64,000 bases of DNA from UBA6054 sp963975575 (GCA_963975575.1 CAXBHL010000001.1:1488001-1552000), one strand, 5' to 3'. Positions 47,501 to 56,194 are shown, numbered from the stretch's first letter. The notes: generated by a model from the sequence alone, not told the origin. A program made the numbers and translations.

Positions 47501-47887
47501 GTGACGGACCCGATCTTCCTCAGCGTCGAACAGGTCAGCGCGATCCACGCCGCCATGATCGAGCGATACGGCGGTCATCCGGGCATTCGAGACCGTGGCA
47601 TGCTCGCTTCCGCCGTCGCCATGCCCCCGGCGGCCTTCGGGGGCGAGTTCGTGCACGCCGACGTCTTCGAGATGGCGGCGGCGTACCTGTTCCACATCGT
47701 CGGCAACCACCCCTTCGTCGACGGAAACAAACGGGCCGGGGCCGCGTCGGCGATCGTGTTCCTGGCGATCAACGGCGTCGAGATCGACGCGGACGAGGAC
47801 GGCCTCGTCGAGATCACCATGGCGGTGGCGCAGTCCGAGGCCTCCAAGGCTCAGGTCGCCGCGTTCTTTCGCCGCATCGCCACGTGA
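47501..47887 (+). CDS. doc: Doc-type Fic-fold toxin
   Basis: A 128-residue death-on-curing protein with the motif HPFVDGNKRAG (residues 70-80), the Fic/Doc active site that in Doc phosphorylates elongation factor Tu. The conserved N-terminal HxxxIERYGGxPGIRDRGxL pattern is present at about 15-36. Start codon is GTG at 47501. It probably stabilises the mobile island; here the antitoxin is AbrB-like rather than Phd. Confidence 0.9.
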   Translation: MTDPIFLSVEQVSAIHAAMIERYGGHPGIRDRGMLASAVAMPPAAFGGEFVHADVFEMAAAYLFHIVGNHPFVDGNKRAGAASAIVFLAINGVEIDADEDGLVEITMAVAQSEASKAQVAAFFRRIAT

Positions 47888-47889
47888 CG

Positions 47890-48049
47890 CGCCCGAGACC
47901 CCAGTCGCGGTTGACGAGAGGTCCGACCAGCGATCGGATGTGGCCAGCTGGATGAAGCCGACGCACATGGCCGCGACCACGCCCCACAGCAGCGACCAAG
48001 CGCCGTTCTTCACGTCCTGCCGCCGTCCGGCCCACCACGCGCACCTCAC
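47890..48049 (-). pseudogene. 5' fragment of a small membrane-protein gene
   Basis: A GTG at 48049 overlaps the methyltransferase stop as GTGA, the coupling pattern used by every gene in this operon. It opens a frame with a membrane-like segment (GAWSLLWGVVAAMCVGFIQLA) and then continues without a stop antisense through doc, which is not credible as protein. I infer a real gene truncated where the toxin-antitoxin module inserted. Confidence 0.4.
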
Positions 48050-49368
48050 GACGCCACCCCCTTCCGCTCGGCCTTTTTCCCGGTGAACGCCTCCCACCGC
48101 GCCACGATCACGTCGCAGTACGCCGGATCGATCTCCATGAGTCGGGCCTTGCGGCCCTCTTGCTCGGCGGCGATCAGCGTCGAGCCCGACCCGCCGAACA
48201 GGTCCAGCACGCGCTCACCCGGCCGCGAGGAGTACCGCATGGCCCGGGCGGCGAGTTCCGCAGGCTTCTCGGTGAGGTGGACCATGCTCTGCGGGTTGAC
48301 CTTCTTGACCGGCCAGACGTCGGGGATGTTGTTCGGACCGAGGTAGACGTGCGCCGCCCCCTCCTTCCACCCGTAGAAGCACCATTCGTGGTCGCCCATG
48401 AAGTCCTTGCGCCCCAGCACCGGGTGCAGCTTGTGCCAGATGATCGCCTGCGAGAAGTACAAACCAGTCTCGACCAGGGCGGGCGGGTAGTTGGCCACGT
48501 TGGCGTACCCGCCCCAGATGTAGAAGCCCCGCCCCGGCTCCAGCACGCGGGCCGCGTTGCCAAACCATGCACGCAGCATCCCCGCGAAGGCCGCGTCGTC
48601 CACGAAGTCGTTCGCCAGCGGGCGGTCCTTGGCGCGGAGCTTCTTGCTCGTCGCCTTGGACTTGCCCGGGTGCCGGGCTAGGTCGCGCTGCTGCATGTGG
48701 GTCGAGGCGCGGGTGGCGCTGGCCGGAAAGGTCGACAGCCCGGCCGCAATGGCGTTGTTGCTCCGGGGCTCGACCGCGACGTTGTAGGGCGGGTCGGTGT
48801 TGAGCAGGTGGATGGACTGACCGTCGCACAGCCGGTCCACATCGGCCTCGGACGAGCTGTCCCCGCACAGCAGGCGGTGCGCACCCAGGACCCACAGGTC
48901 GCCCGGGACGGTGGTGGGGGTGTCGGGCGGCTCTGGGACGTCGTCGGGGTCGGCCACGCCCGCGTTGGGCGGGTTGACCAGTGCGGCGAGCTGGTTGTCG
49001 GTGAAGCCGAGGCTCTGGAACGCCGCCACGTCGTAGCTGAGCTGTTCCAGGGCGGCCAGTTCGCTGTTGAGCAACGCCGCATCCCACGACGCGATCCCGC
49101 CGGTCTGGTTGTCGGCCAGCCGGTACGCCATTGCCTGCTCCTCGGTCAGGTCGGCGACGTGGACGGGCACCGCGTCGAGGCCGAGCTTCTGGGCCGCCTT
49201 CCAGCGGGTGTGGCCCACCACGATCACGCCGTGGCTGTCCACGACGATGGGCTGGCGGAACCCGAAGCGTTCGATCGACTCGGCGACGGCCGCCACGGCG
49301 TCGTCGTTGAGGCGGGGGTTGGTGGGGTAGGGGGTCAAGTCGGCCGGTGACTTGTTGACGATCTGCAT
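48046..49368 (-). CDS. ParB-domain DNA methyltransferase (N4/N6, beta-class order)
   Basis: A 440-residue fusion. The N-terminal ParB/Srx-like domain (about 1-100) has FGFRQPIVV and VVGHTRWKAAQKLG. A spacer with a conserved AYRLADNQTGG follows. The methyltransferase half has DPPY (LNTDPPYNV, about 190) before the SAM-binding FGGSGST (about 392), the beta-class order. It would methylate adenine N6 or cytosine N4 of phage-island DNA. AAGGA seven bases upstream supports the ATG at 49368. No cognate restriction enzyme is adjacent, so it is an orphan phage-type methylase. Confidence 0.92.
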   Translation of the reverse strand: MQIVNKSPADLTPYPTNPRLNDDAVAAVAESIERFGFRQPIVVDSHGVIVVGHTRWKAAQKLGLDAVPVHVADLTEEQAMAYRLADNQTGGIASWDAALLNSELAALEQLSYDVAAFQSLGFTDNQLAALVNPPNAGVADPDDVPEPPDTPTTVPGDLWVLGAHRLLCGDSSSEADVDRLCDGQSIHLLNTDPPYNVAVEPRSNNAIAAGLSTFPASATRASTHMQQRDLARHPGKSKATSKKLRAKDRPLANDFVDDAAFAGMLRAWFGNAARVLEPGRGFYIWGGYANVANYPPALVETGLYFSQAIIWHKLHPVLGRKDFMGDHEWCFYGWKEGAAHVYLGPNNIPDVWPVKKVNPQSMVHLTEKPAELAARAMRYSSRPGERVLDLFGGSGSTLIAAEQEGRKARLMEIDPAYCDVIVARWEAFTGKKAERKGVAS

Positions 49369-49404
49369 GGTTGGGTCCTTAGGTCCGCCAGCGGGCGGTG
49401 ATTG

Positions 49405-49532
49405 ATGACACGAATGACGCGATGACAGGTAGTGACACGATTCCCAGAAACTTCCTACGCGCACGCGCGCACGCGCATGAGGAGACTTTGGTGGTCCGCG
49501 TGTCATTCGTGTCATTGCTGTCATACCTGTCA
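49405..49532. repeat. Inverted 4+4 array of TGACA pentamers around an alternating pyrimidine-purine tract
   Basis: Plus-strand TGACA/TGACG occurs at 49406, 49415, 49423 and 49433. The inverse TGTCA occurs at 49501, 49510, 49519 and 49528, an exact 9-bp period. Between them, 49456-49479 is 24 nt of strict pyrimidine-purine alternation (CGCGCACGCGCG-type), a sequence able to adopt Z-DNA. The array lies in the 241-bp gap between the methyltransferase and primase-helicase genes, neither of which overlaps it. It may be an iteron origin, operator cluster or recombination site. Confidence 0.8.
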
Positions 49533-49609
49533 CAGGAAGACCGGCCACAATCAGTCTGGCCGATGCGTACGCCTTGACCACCGGTACGACGCGTGTTGGT
49601 GTCCGGCGA

Positions 49610-51850
49610 TCAATCATGGCCGCCGCTCCATGTCGGACGAAGTTCCAGATCGACCCACCAGCGGTCCGTGCTGGATCGGCTTTCCCGCACGCCTCGGGCC
49701 TTGAACTCGCGGCCGAGCTTCTCCTTGGTGACCGGCTCCTCGTCCTCCTCCGCGCACCACCGCCCGTACGCCGCGTAGGTGTCGCTCTTTGGCGTGATCA
49801 GGCCGTCTCCGCGCTCGAAGCAGGATTCGATGAACCGCCCGATGGGGTCGCATTCGCGGCGCAGCTCGCCGACCGACCGGGAGACGGTCTCGGGCGGGTT
49901 CAGGCCGTCGCGTTGCCAGGCGAGGCAGCCGCGCACCGCCCAGGCGAGGATCCCGTCGATCTCGTCCTTCAGTGTCTCCGCGAGCCGGTTGTCGCGATCG
50001 TGCTCGGGGATCGTGACATCGAACGGGATGATCCGGATCCGACGCCATATGCCGTGGTCGGTGCCCGTAACGCCGGGCTTGTGGTTGCCATAGACAAAGA
50101 TCGTGTGGGTGGGTTCGAACTCCTGCGGCGGCTTGTACAGCGGCCTGGCGACGATCCGGTCGCCCCCGGTCAGGTCCTTGATCTTGGACTCCCCCAGCCG
50201 CTGCCCCGCGTCGAGCTCGGACGTCACCACCAGCCGGACGCCCCGGAGCCGGGCCGCGTCGGGCGACGCCGATCCGGGCGAGGACCGCTCGGTCTTCATG
50301 ATCAGGTCGGTGGGGGCCTTCTGCCCGTAGTCGCCGAAAAGATGCAGCAGCGTGGACATGAACACGCTCTTGCCGTTGCAGCCCTCCCCGAGCAGGAAGA
50401 AGAGGCACTGCTCGTCGGTGCGTCCGGTCAGGGCGTACCCGACGGCCCGCTGGATGTAATCGATCAGGTCCGGGTCGAGCACCTGTTCGAGGAAGGCCAG
50501 CCAACGCGGGCACCGCGCGTCCGGATCGAAACGGGCGGGCGACACCTTGGTGATCGCGTCGGCGCGGTCGTGCGGCCGCAGCAGGCCGGTCCGCAGGTCC
50601 ACCGTGCCGTTGGCGCAGTTGAACAGCATGGGATCCTTGTCGAGCTCGTCAAAGCCGATCCCGATGCCCGGCTCGGACCGCGCGAGGTCGAGTATCTCGG
50701 CGATGCCGCGCGTTGAGGCCGTCCGCCGGAGATGGCTCTCGAAGGCGCGGGCGGCCTTGTGGTGCTCCGAGGCGTCCGCGTGCTGTTCACGCTCATCCTC
50801 GATCGACCGGGCGGTGTCCTTGGCCCAGGCCTGCAGCCGGGCGGCGGAGTCTGCGGTCCAACACGTCCCGCACCAGACCAGCCACTGCTCGGACTGGAAG
50901 CAGTACCGGGCGTCGGTCCCGTACCGCTCGGCGAAGCGCTCGCCGTTGCCGATGCCGTCGAGCGTTCTGATCGGAGCTGTGGTCTTTGGATTGCTCGCGC
51001 TGGATCCACCGGTCCGCCCGGCCTCATAGCCGCTCCGGAACGTCGTGCGGGTCTCGTCCGGCTCCAGCCCGCACCAGCGGGCCGCCTGCTCGCAGAGTCT
51101 CGACGCTTCCGCCCTGTCGAAGCCCTTTGTCCCAAGCTCGAAGGCGGCCTTGTTGAGGGCGTCGTTCCGGCCCGACGGGCGGGCCTCGCCCCGCAGGAAC
51201 CCGAGCGTGGTGTTGGTCACCGGGGCGGAGGGCGCGGGCGGCAACGCACGCACCACACAGGAATCGAAATCGCCGCTCCGGTAGGTGTCCCCGCCGGCGT
51301 CGTTGGGCTCGTTGGGAAGAAAGACCTGCGTCAGCTTGTGCGTCTTGGGGAACATCTCCGGCTGGCCGGTCCGGTTGAACCCCCACGCCCTGAGCCACTT
51401 CACGAATCGATCGACGGGGACAGGCTCTTCAAGCCGAAAGAAGCAGTGCAGCCCCTTGCCGCGCCTGGACGTGAAGACCACGGGCTGCGCGCCGAAGAAC
51501 CGGCAGACCGGATCGAACAACGCGATGTTCCCGCCGTCGCCATCGTGGTCGTCCAGGTCCACGCAGAACACCGTGACCATGCCGGCCCGGTGCGGGACCA
51601 ACCCGAGCCGCGTCGCTCGCGTGATCGTGTATGGCACCCCCTCAAGCGTGACCGATTCGAAGACCTCGTCGGTGAGCGTCCCGTCCGCGTAGGCCGCGAT
51701 GGCGCGGTCCACGTCGGTGCATCCCTGGACCCAACCCGGGCTGGCTTTGCTTTTCTTGTGGTAGTTGGCGGCGGCCCGGTCCGGCTCGCAGTACGGGCGG
51801 AGCCACTCAAGGAGTTCGATGCGATCGATCGGACGGTGGTGCGTGGTCAC
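49610..51850 (-). CDS. P4-type primase-helicase
   Basis: A 746-residue replication protein. The N-terminal archaeo-eukaryotic primase-like domain (about 40-200) has the metal-binding FCVDLDDHDGDGG (about 95) and the later GKGLHCFFRL. The middle holds zinc- or linker-like segments, and the C-terminal superfamily 3/D5-type helicase has Walker A LLGEGCNGKSVF (about 490), Walker B-like LVVTSELDAG and sensor VYGNHKPGV. It would prime and unwind its own element. GTG start at 51850 overlaps the sigma gene's stop as GTGA; a longer upstream frame is a shadow. Confidence 0.92.
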   Translation of the reverse strand: MTTHHRPIDRIELLEWLRPYCEPDRAAANYHKKSKASPGWVQGCTDVDRAIAAYADGTLTDEVFESVTLEGVPYTITRATRLGLVPHRAGMVTVFCVDLDDHDGDGGNIALFDPVCRFFGAQPVVFTSRRGKGLHCFFRLEEPVPVDRFVKWLRAWGFNRTGQPEMFPKTHKLTQVFLPNEPNDAGGDTYRSGDFDSCVVRALPPAPSAPVTNTTLGFLRGEARPSGRNDALNKAAFELGTKGFDRAEASRLCEQAARWCGLEPDETRTTFRSGYEAGRTGGSSASNPKTTAPIRTLDGIGNGERFAERYGTDARYCFQSEQWLVWCGTCWTADSAARLQAWAKDTARSIEDEREQHADASEHHKAARAFESHLRRTASTRGIAEILDLARSEPGIGIGFDELDKDPMLFNCANGTVDLRTGLLRPHDRADAITKVSPARFDPDARCPRWLAFLEQVLDPDLIDYIQRAVGYALTGRTDEQCLFFLLGEGCNGKSVFMSTLLHLFGDYGQKAPTDLIMKTERSSPGSASPDAARLRGVRLVVTSELDAGQRLGESKIKDLTGGDRIVARPLYKPPQEFEPTHTIFVYGNHKPGVTGTDHGIWRRIRIIPFDVTIPEHDRDNRLAETLKDEIDGILAWAVRGCLAWQRDGLNPPETVSRSVGELRRECDPIGRFIESCFERGDGLITPKSDTYAAYGRWCAEEDEEPVTKEKLGREFKARGVRESRSSTDRWWVDLELRPTWSGGHD

Positions 51851-52569
51851 GCGAGCCCCCCTTCCGCCGGGTGAGCGGCGTCCGGGGGTGGCACTGGGGA
51901 AGGTTCGGGCTGCACGGGCTGACTCCTGTTGTTGGACGCCGGGTCTGAGGCTCCCTCCGCACAAGCAGACCTCTCGTTTTCTGAGGTGGTTCTGTCGCGC
52001 GCGAAGTCTTCGATCTTGAGAAAATCTTCGAGCGCACGACGCAGCGTCACGAGCTTGCGGTACACGGTCCCGCGGTGCAGCCCGCACTCGGCCGCGACCT
52101 GCGCAACGGTCAGGTACCGCAGCCCGGACGCGATCGCGGCAAGGTCCTCGGGGAGATCTCCGAGGAACGAGTCGATGTCCATCCTCAGGTCGCACCCGGG
52201 CCGGTGATCCGGGGTCGGCGACGGAGCGTGCATCGGCGGGTGGCGCGATCCTTCCCGCTCGGCGAGGAACTCCCGGCGGAGATCTCGATACTCAAAGTCC
52301 AGGTGCAAGCGGATGAAGTGGTCCTCGGTCGCGCCGCGGTTCTGCTCGTACTGCTCCGCGGCACGCACCGCACGAAGCCAGAGCTGTTGGAGCACGTCGT
52401 CGCGGGTCGCCCGGTCCAGGCCGAAGACCCGCGCGAGCCGATGGGCCCGGTTCACCACGCGGCGGTGTGTCGTCTCGGAGATCACGACCTCCCGCCGGGG
52501 TGGTGGGAGCGGCTCGTCGTCGCCGAGCGTTGGATCACCGATGGTTTCTCGGACTGGAATGGTGGTCAT
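51847..52569 (-). CDS. Phage-island sigma-70-like factor
   Basis: A 240-residue protein with region 2-like helices (AHRLARVFGLDRATRDDVLQQLWLRAV, split; about 43-70), a region 4-like HTH (LTVAQVAAECGLHRGTVYRKLVTLRRALE, about 153-181) and a Pro/Ser-rich tail. It resembles ECF-type sigma factors found in planctomycete prophage regions and could direct island transcription, or act as a regulator without RNA-polymerase binding. GGAG five bases upstream supports the ATG at 52569. Confidence 0.72.
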   Translation of the reverse strand: MTTIPVRETIGDPTLGDDEPLPPPRREVVISETTHRRVVNRAHRLARVFGLDRATRDDVLQQLWLRAVRAAEQYEQNRGATEDHFIRLHLDFEYRDLRREFLAEREGSRHPPMHAPSPTPDHRPGCDLRMDIDSFLGDLPEDLAAIASGLRYLTVAQVAAECGLHRGTVYRKLVTLRRALEDFLKIEDFARDRTTSENERSACAEGASDPASNNRSQPVQPEPSPVPPPDAAHPAEGGLA

Positions 52570-52677
52570 CCTGACTCCAGATCTGTTCGCGTCCTGCTCG
52601 TCCGTCCGACCCGAGGATGCCTCGGATCTCCTGTCACATGACCCAACCGCCGCACGGCGGGGCCGCCGTGGGCATGA

Positions 52678-53097
52678 TCAAGCGGTGTGTTGATGTTCCC
52701 GAGATGCTGTGTTGAGGAGCAACGCCCGCCACATGGCCCGCTGCACATCCCAGTCGATCTCCGCCGCGATCGGCCGCAGGTCCCGCTCGGTGACCGGGTC
52801 CTTCCCCTCGACGACCCGCGGCAGGTCCAGCAGGGCCTCCTGGATGTCCGGGGCCAGGTGCAGCAGATTCATGATCTGGGTGACCCGCGCCCGCGTGACG
52901 TGCCCGACCTCCGCCAGCTCGGCCTGCGTGGACACGCCCCCGTCCTGGATCAGCCCTTCCAGCCGGATCGCCAGCGCCATCAGGCGGGCCACCCGCGGTA
53001 CCCGCCCCGGCGGTGGCGTCGGCTCCGGCCCGGCCTGGATCGAGCGGTGGCCCGAGCGGCCGGTGCGGAAGTGGATTGGGACGGTGACCGTCGTCAT
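52678..53097 (-). CDS. ParB-like HTH protein paired with the serine recombinase
   Basis: A 139-residue DNA-binding protein: a basic, proline-rich lead, then RVARLMALAIRLEGLIQDG and the HTH AELAEVGHVTRARVTQIMNLLHLAPDI (about 60-95), and a C-terminal segment (VEGKDPVTERDLRPIAAEIDW). This HTH resembles the KorB/ParB DNA-binding helix region and occurs beside large serine recombinases in many prophage-like islands. The ATG at 53097 overlaps the recombinase stop as ATGA. It is probably a recombination directionality or transcriptional partner. Confidence 0.8.
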   Translation of the reverse strand: MTTVTVPIHFRTGRSGHRSIQAGPEPTPPPGRVPRVARLMALAIRLEGLIQDGGVSTQAELAEVGHVTRARVTQIMNLLHLAPDIQEALLDLPRVVEGKDPVTERDLRPIAAEIDWDVQRAMWRALLLNTASREHQHTA

Positions 53098-54482
53098 GCC
53101 GCGGCGGCCTCCGACCCCGGATCGGTGTCGTCCGCGAGCACCCCCTCCCGGAAGGTCACGCTCACCGTGCTGTTGACCCCGTCGAAGTCCACCCGCTCGA
53201 CCAGGGCCCGCACCAGCGCCTCGCGTTCCCGGGGCGTCATGACCTCCCACACCGGCTCGAAGGACTCGGCCGCCCCGACCATCTCGTCCGGGTCCACGAC
53301 CAGATCGGGCCGCCGGGCCGCGAGCAGCTCGGCCGCCCGGCGGACCACGGCGTCCACCGCAGCATCGCCGGACACCGCCCCCTTGATCGCGTCAACCACG
53401 AACCGCTCGAGGTCGCCCGCGGGCAGCGACGGGGCCGGGCAGGTGTCGCGGCCCTGCTTCTGTGCCTTGGCGCAGACGTAGTAGCGGTACCGCCGGGCCG
53501 TCGGGCCCGCCCCCGCCTTGGTGGTGAAGTTGTGGGACATGGCGCAGCCGCAGGCGGTGCACCGCACCAGCCCGCGGAGCAGCGCGTGGTGGCGGCCGGG
53601 CAGCTGCGACCCGCCGGTGCGGCCGTTGCGGGTCAAGAGCTTCTGGACCCGCTCGAAGGTCTCCGCCGGGACGATCGCGTCGTGCTCGCCGGGGAAGGTC
53701 TCGTCCTTGTACCGCGTGCGGCCGGTGTAGAGGACGTTCTTGAGCAGGCCGTAGATCGCCCCCTTGTCCAGCGTGCCCCCGCCCTGCGGCTTGCCCCCCT
53801 TGCTGACCCACGACTTGGTCGTCCACCCCCGCCGGGCGCACTCGGCCACCACCCCCATGATGCCCCCGCCCGAGGCCAGGTACATCTCGAAGATCGCCCG
53901 CACCCGCTCGGCCTCGTCTGCGTTGACGTGCAGCTTGGAGCCGCCGGGGCCGGGCACGAGGTCGTAGCCCAGGATCGGCCGCCCCCCGGCCCACTTGCCC
54001 CGCCTGCGGGCCGCGGCAATCTTGTCCCGTGTCCGCTCGGAGATGATCTCCCGCTCGAACTGGGCGAAGGACAGGAGGATGTTGAGCGTCAGTCTCCCCA
54101 TCGAGTGGGTCGTGTTGAAGTGCTGGGTCACCGACACGAACGACACGCTGTGCTTGTCGAAGCTCTCCATGAGCCTGGAGAAGTCCATCAGCGAGCGGCT
54201 GAGCCGGTCAACCTTGTAGACGACCACGCAGTCGACCTTGCCCGCTCCGATGTCGGCCATGAGCTGCTGAAGGCCGGGCCGCTCGGTGTTCCCGCCGGTG
54301 TAGCCGCCGTCGTCGTAGCAGTCCGGCAGGGCGGTCCACCCCTGGCTCTTGACGTAGGCCTCGGCGGACTCACGCTGAGCGTCCAGGCTGTTGAACTCCA
54401 GCGCCAGCCCCTCCTCCGTGCTCTTGCGGGTGTAAATCGCGCAGCGGACGTCCCTGGCCTTCTTGGCGGAGGTCTTGGTCAT
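53094..54482 (-). CDS. Large serine recombinase
   Basis: A 462-residue site-specific recombinase. The resolvase domain has the catalytic Ser21 in YTRKSTEEG and DRLSRSLMDF at about 92-101, plus SFAQFEREIISERTRDKI. A recombinase domain follows (about 185-290), then a zinc ribbon (CTACGCAMSHN ... CAKAQKQGRDTCPAP, about 308-350) and a C-terminal coiled-coil/ribbon end. Such proteins integrate and excise phages and transposons without accessory DNA bending. It is coupled (ATGA) to the DUF2924 gene. With the tyrosine recombinase, this island carries two different integrases. Confidence 0.94.
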   Translation of the reverse strand: MTKTSAKKARDVRCAIYTRKSTEEGLALEFNSLDAQRESAEAYVKSQGWTALPDCYDDGGYTGGNTERPGLQQLMADIGAGKVDCVVVYKVDRLSRSLMDFSRLMESFDKHSVSFVSVTQHFNTTHSMGRLTLNILLSFAQFEREIISERTRDKIAAARRRGKWAGGRPILGYDLVPGPGGSKLHVNADEAERVRAIFEMYLASGGGIMGVVAECARRGWTTKSWVSKGGKPQGGGTLDKGAIYGLLKNVLYTGRTRYKDETFPGEHDAIVPAETFERVQKLLTRNGRTGGSQLPGRHHALLRGLVRCTACGCAMSHNFTTKAGAGPTARRYRYYVCAKAQKQGRDTCPAPSLPAGDLERFVVDAIKGAVSGDAAVDAVVRRAAELLAARRPDLVVDPDEMVGAAESFEPVWEVMTPREREALVRALVERVDFDGVNSTVSVTFREGVLADDTDPGSEAAAA

Positions 54483-54979
54483 GCTCTGTCTCCCGGGCCG
54501 ACCAGCCCGAAGAACCGGAAGCCGTTCCAGTGCGAGCCGGTGATGGCGTGGGCCACGGCCGAGAGCGAGCGGTACACGGTCCCGTCGTGCTCGAAGCCGT
54601 TGGGCAGGACGAGGACGCGGTGCTCGACGCCGAGGTGGGCTCGGGTCAACACGGTGCCCGCGACCGGAAGGCGGGTGTCGACCCTGGGCACCAGCGTGCC
54701 GGACACGGTCCGCAGCCCGGCCCCGAGCTGGGGGCCGCGGTCGGTGGGGGGGCGGAGCCGCAGGTCCTGGTCACGGGCCAGCTCGGCGGCGCGTCGCTTC
54801 GCCCGCTCGCTCAGGCCGCCCTCGGCGTTGGACTGCAGCCGCCAGGCGATCCGGCGGACCAGCCAGCGGCGGTTGTTGGAGCGGCAGGCCTCGCCGAAGA
54901 CCTCGGCGTACCGACGGCGCAGGCCGGCGGGGGTCATGTGCTCGAGCGCGTGGATCTGGATCGCGAGCGTGTCCGTCAT
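54479..54979 (-). CDS. DUF2924 protein
   Basis: A 166-residue protein with the DUF2924 pattern: an N-terminal helix pair (LRRRYAEVFGEACRSNNRRWLVRRIAWRLQ, split; about 19-48), then a basic middle and a compact C-terminal piece HRVLVLPNGFEHDGTVYRSLSAVAHAITGSHWNGFRFFGL, which looks like a nucleic-acid-binding fold. DUF2924 genes are nearly always found next to large serine recombinases in prophage-like islands; the function is unknown. Starts and stops overlap both neighbours as ATGA. Confidence 0.88.
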   Translation of the reverse strand: MTDTLAIQIHALEHMTPAGLRRRYAEVFGEACRSNNRRWLVRRIAWRLQSNAEGGLSERAKRRAAELARDQDLRLRPPTDRGPQLGAGLRTVSGTLVPRVDTRLPVAGTVLTRAHLGVEHRVLVLPNGFEHDGTVYRSLSAVAHAITGSHWNGFRFFGLVGPGDRA

Positions 54980-55302
54980 GCCGACCTCCCGGCGGTGGCG
55001 TCGGCTTCCCCGTCCTCAGCATCGAGGTCGGGGTCGAGACGTTCACCAGCGGGGACACTCAGGTCCGCATCGGTGGGGGGGTCAAGCGATGTCGCGGCAG
55101 GATCCGACTCTTCGAGCAGGCGGGCGAGGCCCGATGACATAGGCCCAACCCATGCCGCCTGACCCGAGATGGGCGGCGACTCGGAGGCGGTCGATCCACG
55201 CCACCGCAGTCGGTCGCGGGAGCGGCTCCTGCGGTCCGGCTGGGGCTTGGGCTCGGGTTTGGGGGTGCGGGAAGTTTCAGAAGTGTCTCGGCTGGTCGTC
55301 AT
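54976..55302 (-). CDS. Small acidic/proline-rich protein of the island
   Basis: A 108-residue low-complexity protein: Lys/Pro/Arg-rich at the start, Ser/Gly in the middle and an Asp/Glu/Ala-rich tail. No domain is recognisable. Its stop overlaps the start of DUF2924 (ATGA), and the composition is typical of disordered phage-island proteins. An in-frame codon at 55338 would extend it by 12 residues. Functional assignment is not possible. Confidence 0.5.
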   Translation of the reverse strand: MTTSRDTSETSRTPKPEPKPQPDRRSRSRDRLRWRGSTASESPPISGQAAWVGPMSSGLARLLEESDPAATSLDPPTDADLSVPAGERLDPDLDAEDGEADATAGRSA

Positions 55303-55366
55303 GGCGACGGAGAGTACCGTCAACCAACCGGGATGCATCGGTCGTAAGTCTAGTTCTTACCCTGGT

Positions 55367-56194
55367 TTACGCTGGTTTCGACTTTGTTTCGACCTTGGCG
55401 AGATCGTCCCGAAGCCTGGTCATGATCCAGTCTCGATAATGGGGCCAGACAGAGCACACCTCCCGCACCGAATGGAACCACCTCTTCCCGGTATTCGTGC
55501 TCTCTGTCAGTCGCCCATCCGTGGCTGCCATTCGGAGGAGATCGCTGTACAGGCCACCTCGCGTTGCGGTGCGGAACCATCTCGACTCCCGGTACACGCA
55601 CCCTTCATCCTGTCGGAGCACCGCCTTCACCCCGGCTCCATCCAAGAGCCCCAGCGTGTCCGAAAAATCGGCTAAGACCGCCAGGATCTCGCGGATCGGC
55701 AGCAGGGCGAAGTTGGAACCAGCCTTCCGATCCGCGTACAACGGGCCACCCGCGCGGAAGAGATGGGCCGCCGATGTGGACTTGTCTGCCGGGTCAACCA
55801 TGGGCTTCTGGAAGATCCGCCGCAGATCGATGATCGCCTGAACGATTGGCTCGTGCTTCAAACCGAGCGCGGACCACTCTACCTTGTGCATCGCGAGAAC
55901 CGCCCTGTTGATCGCCGCCTCCCACGCGGGCAGGTACGAACTCGCCTCCCCGAGCAACTCGGCCAGCCGTTTGTTGCGCACGGCGACGAAGCGCTCCGGC
56001 GAGTCTTCCGGCTTGGTCTCGTCCTCGACGTAGTCGAACTCGTCCAGGGCATAGACGTTGCTGTCGGCAACGCACTCCCAGAGTCTGGTCAGGCGGCACA
56101 GGTCGGCGGTGGCCCGGCGGGCCTCGTCGATGGGGTTCAGGCCGGGCTCATTCATCGCGTAGGGACGTGACGAAGTTGGTGGGACTTTGCTCAA
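55367..56194 (-). CDS. Uncharacterised 275-residue island protein
   Basis: A soluble, mixed alpha/beta protein I do not recognise, with an N-terminal helical segment (IDEARRATADLCRLTRLWECVADSN), conserved-looking Trp/Tyr residues, and no signal or membrane segment. The start is unusual: TTG at 56194 with CGGAG nine bases upstream; the next ATG (56155) has no Shine-Dalgarno sequence. It is the most upstream gene of the leftward island operon, 64 bp before the small acidic protein. Confidence 0.6.
   Translation of the reverse strand: MSKVPPTSSRPYAMNEPGLNPIDEARRATADLCRLTRLWECVADSNVYALDEFDYVEDETKPEDSPERFVAVRNKRLAELLGEASSYLPAWEAAINRAVLAMHKVEWSALGLKHEPIVQAIIDLRRIFQKPMVDPADKSTSAAHLFRAGGPLYADRKAGSNFALLPIREILAVLADFSDTLGLLDGAGVKAVLRQDEGCVYRESRWFRTATRGGLYSDLLRMAATDGRLTESTNTGKRWFHSVREVCSVWPHYRDWIMTRLRDDLAKVETKSKPA

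Noticed and set aside
46397..48097. A 566-codon leftward open frame across the HARE-HTH gene, the toxin-antitoxin pair and the methyltransferase end
   Set aside because: It is antisense to three supported genes. Only its first 50 or so codons next to the methyltransferase look like a real gene fragment.
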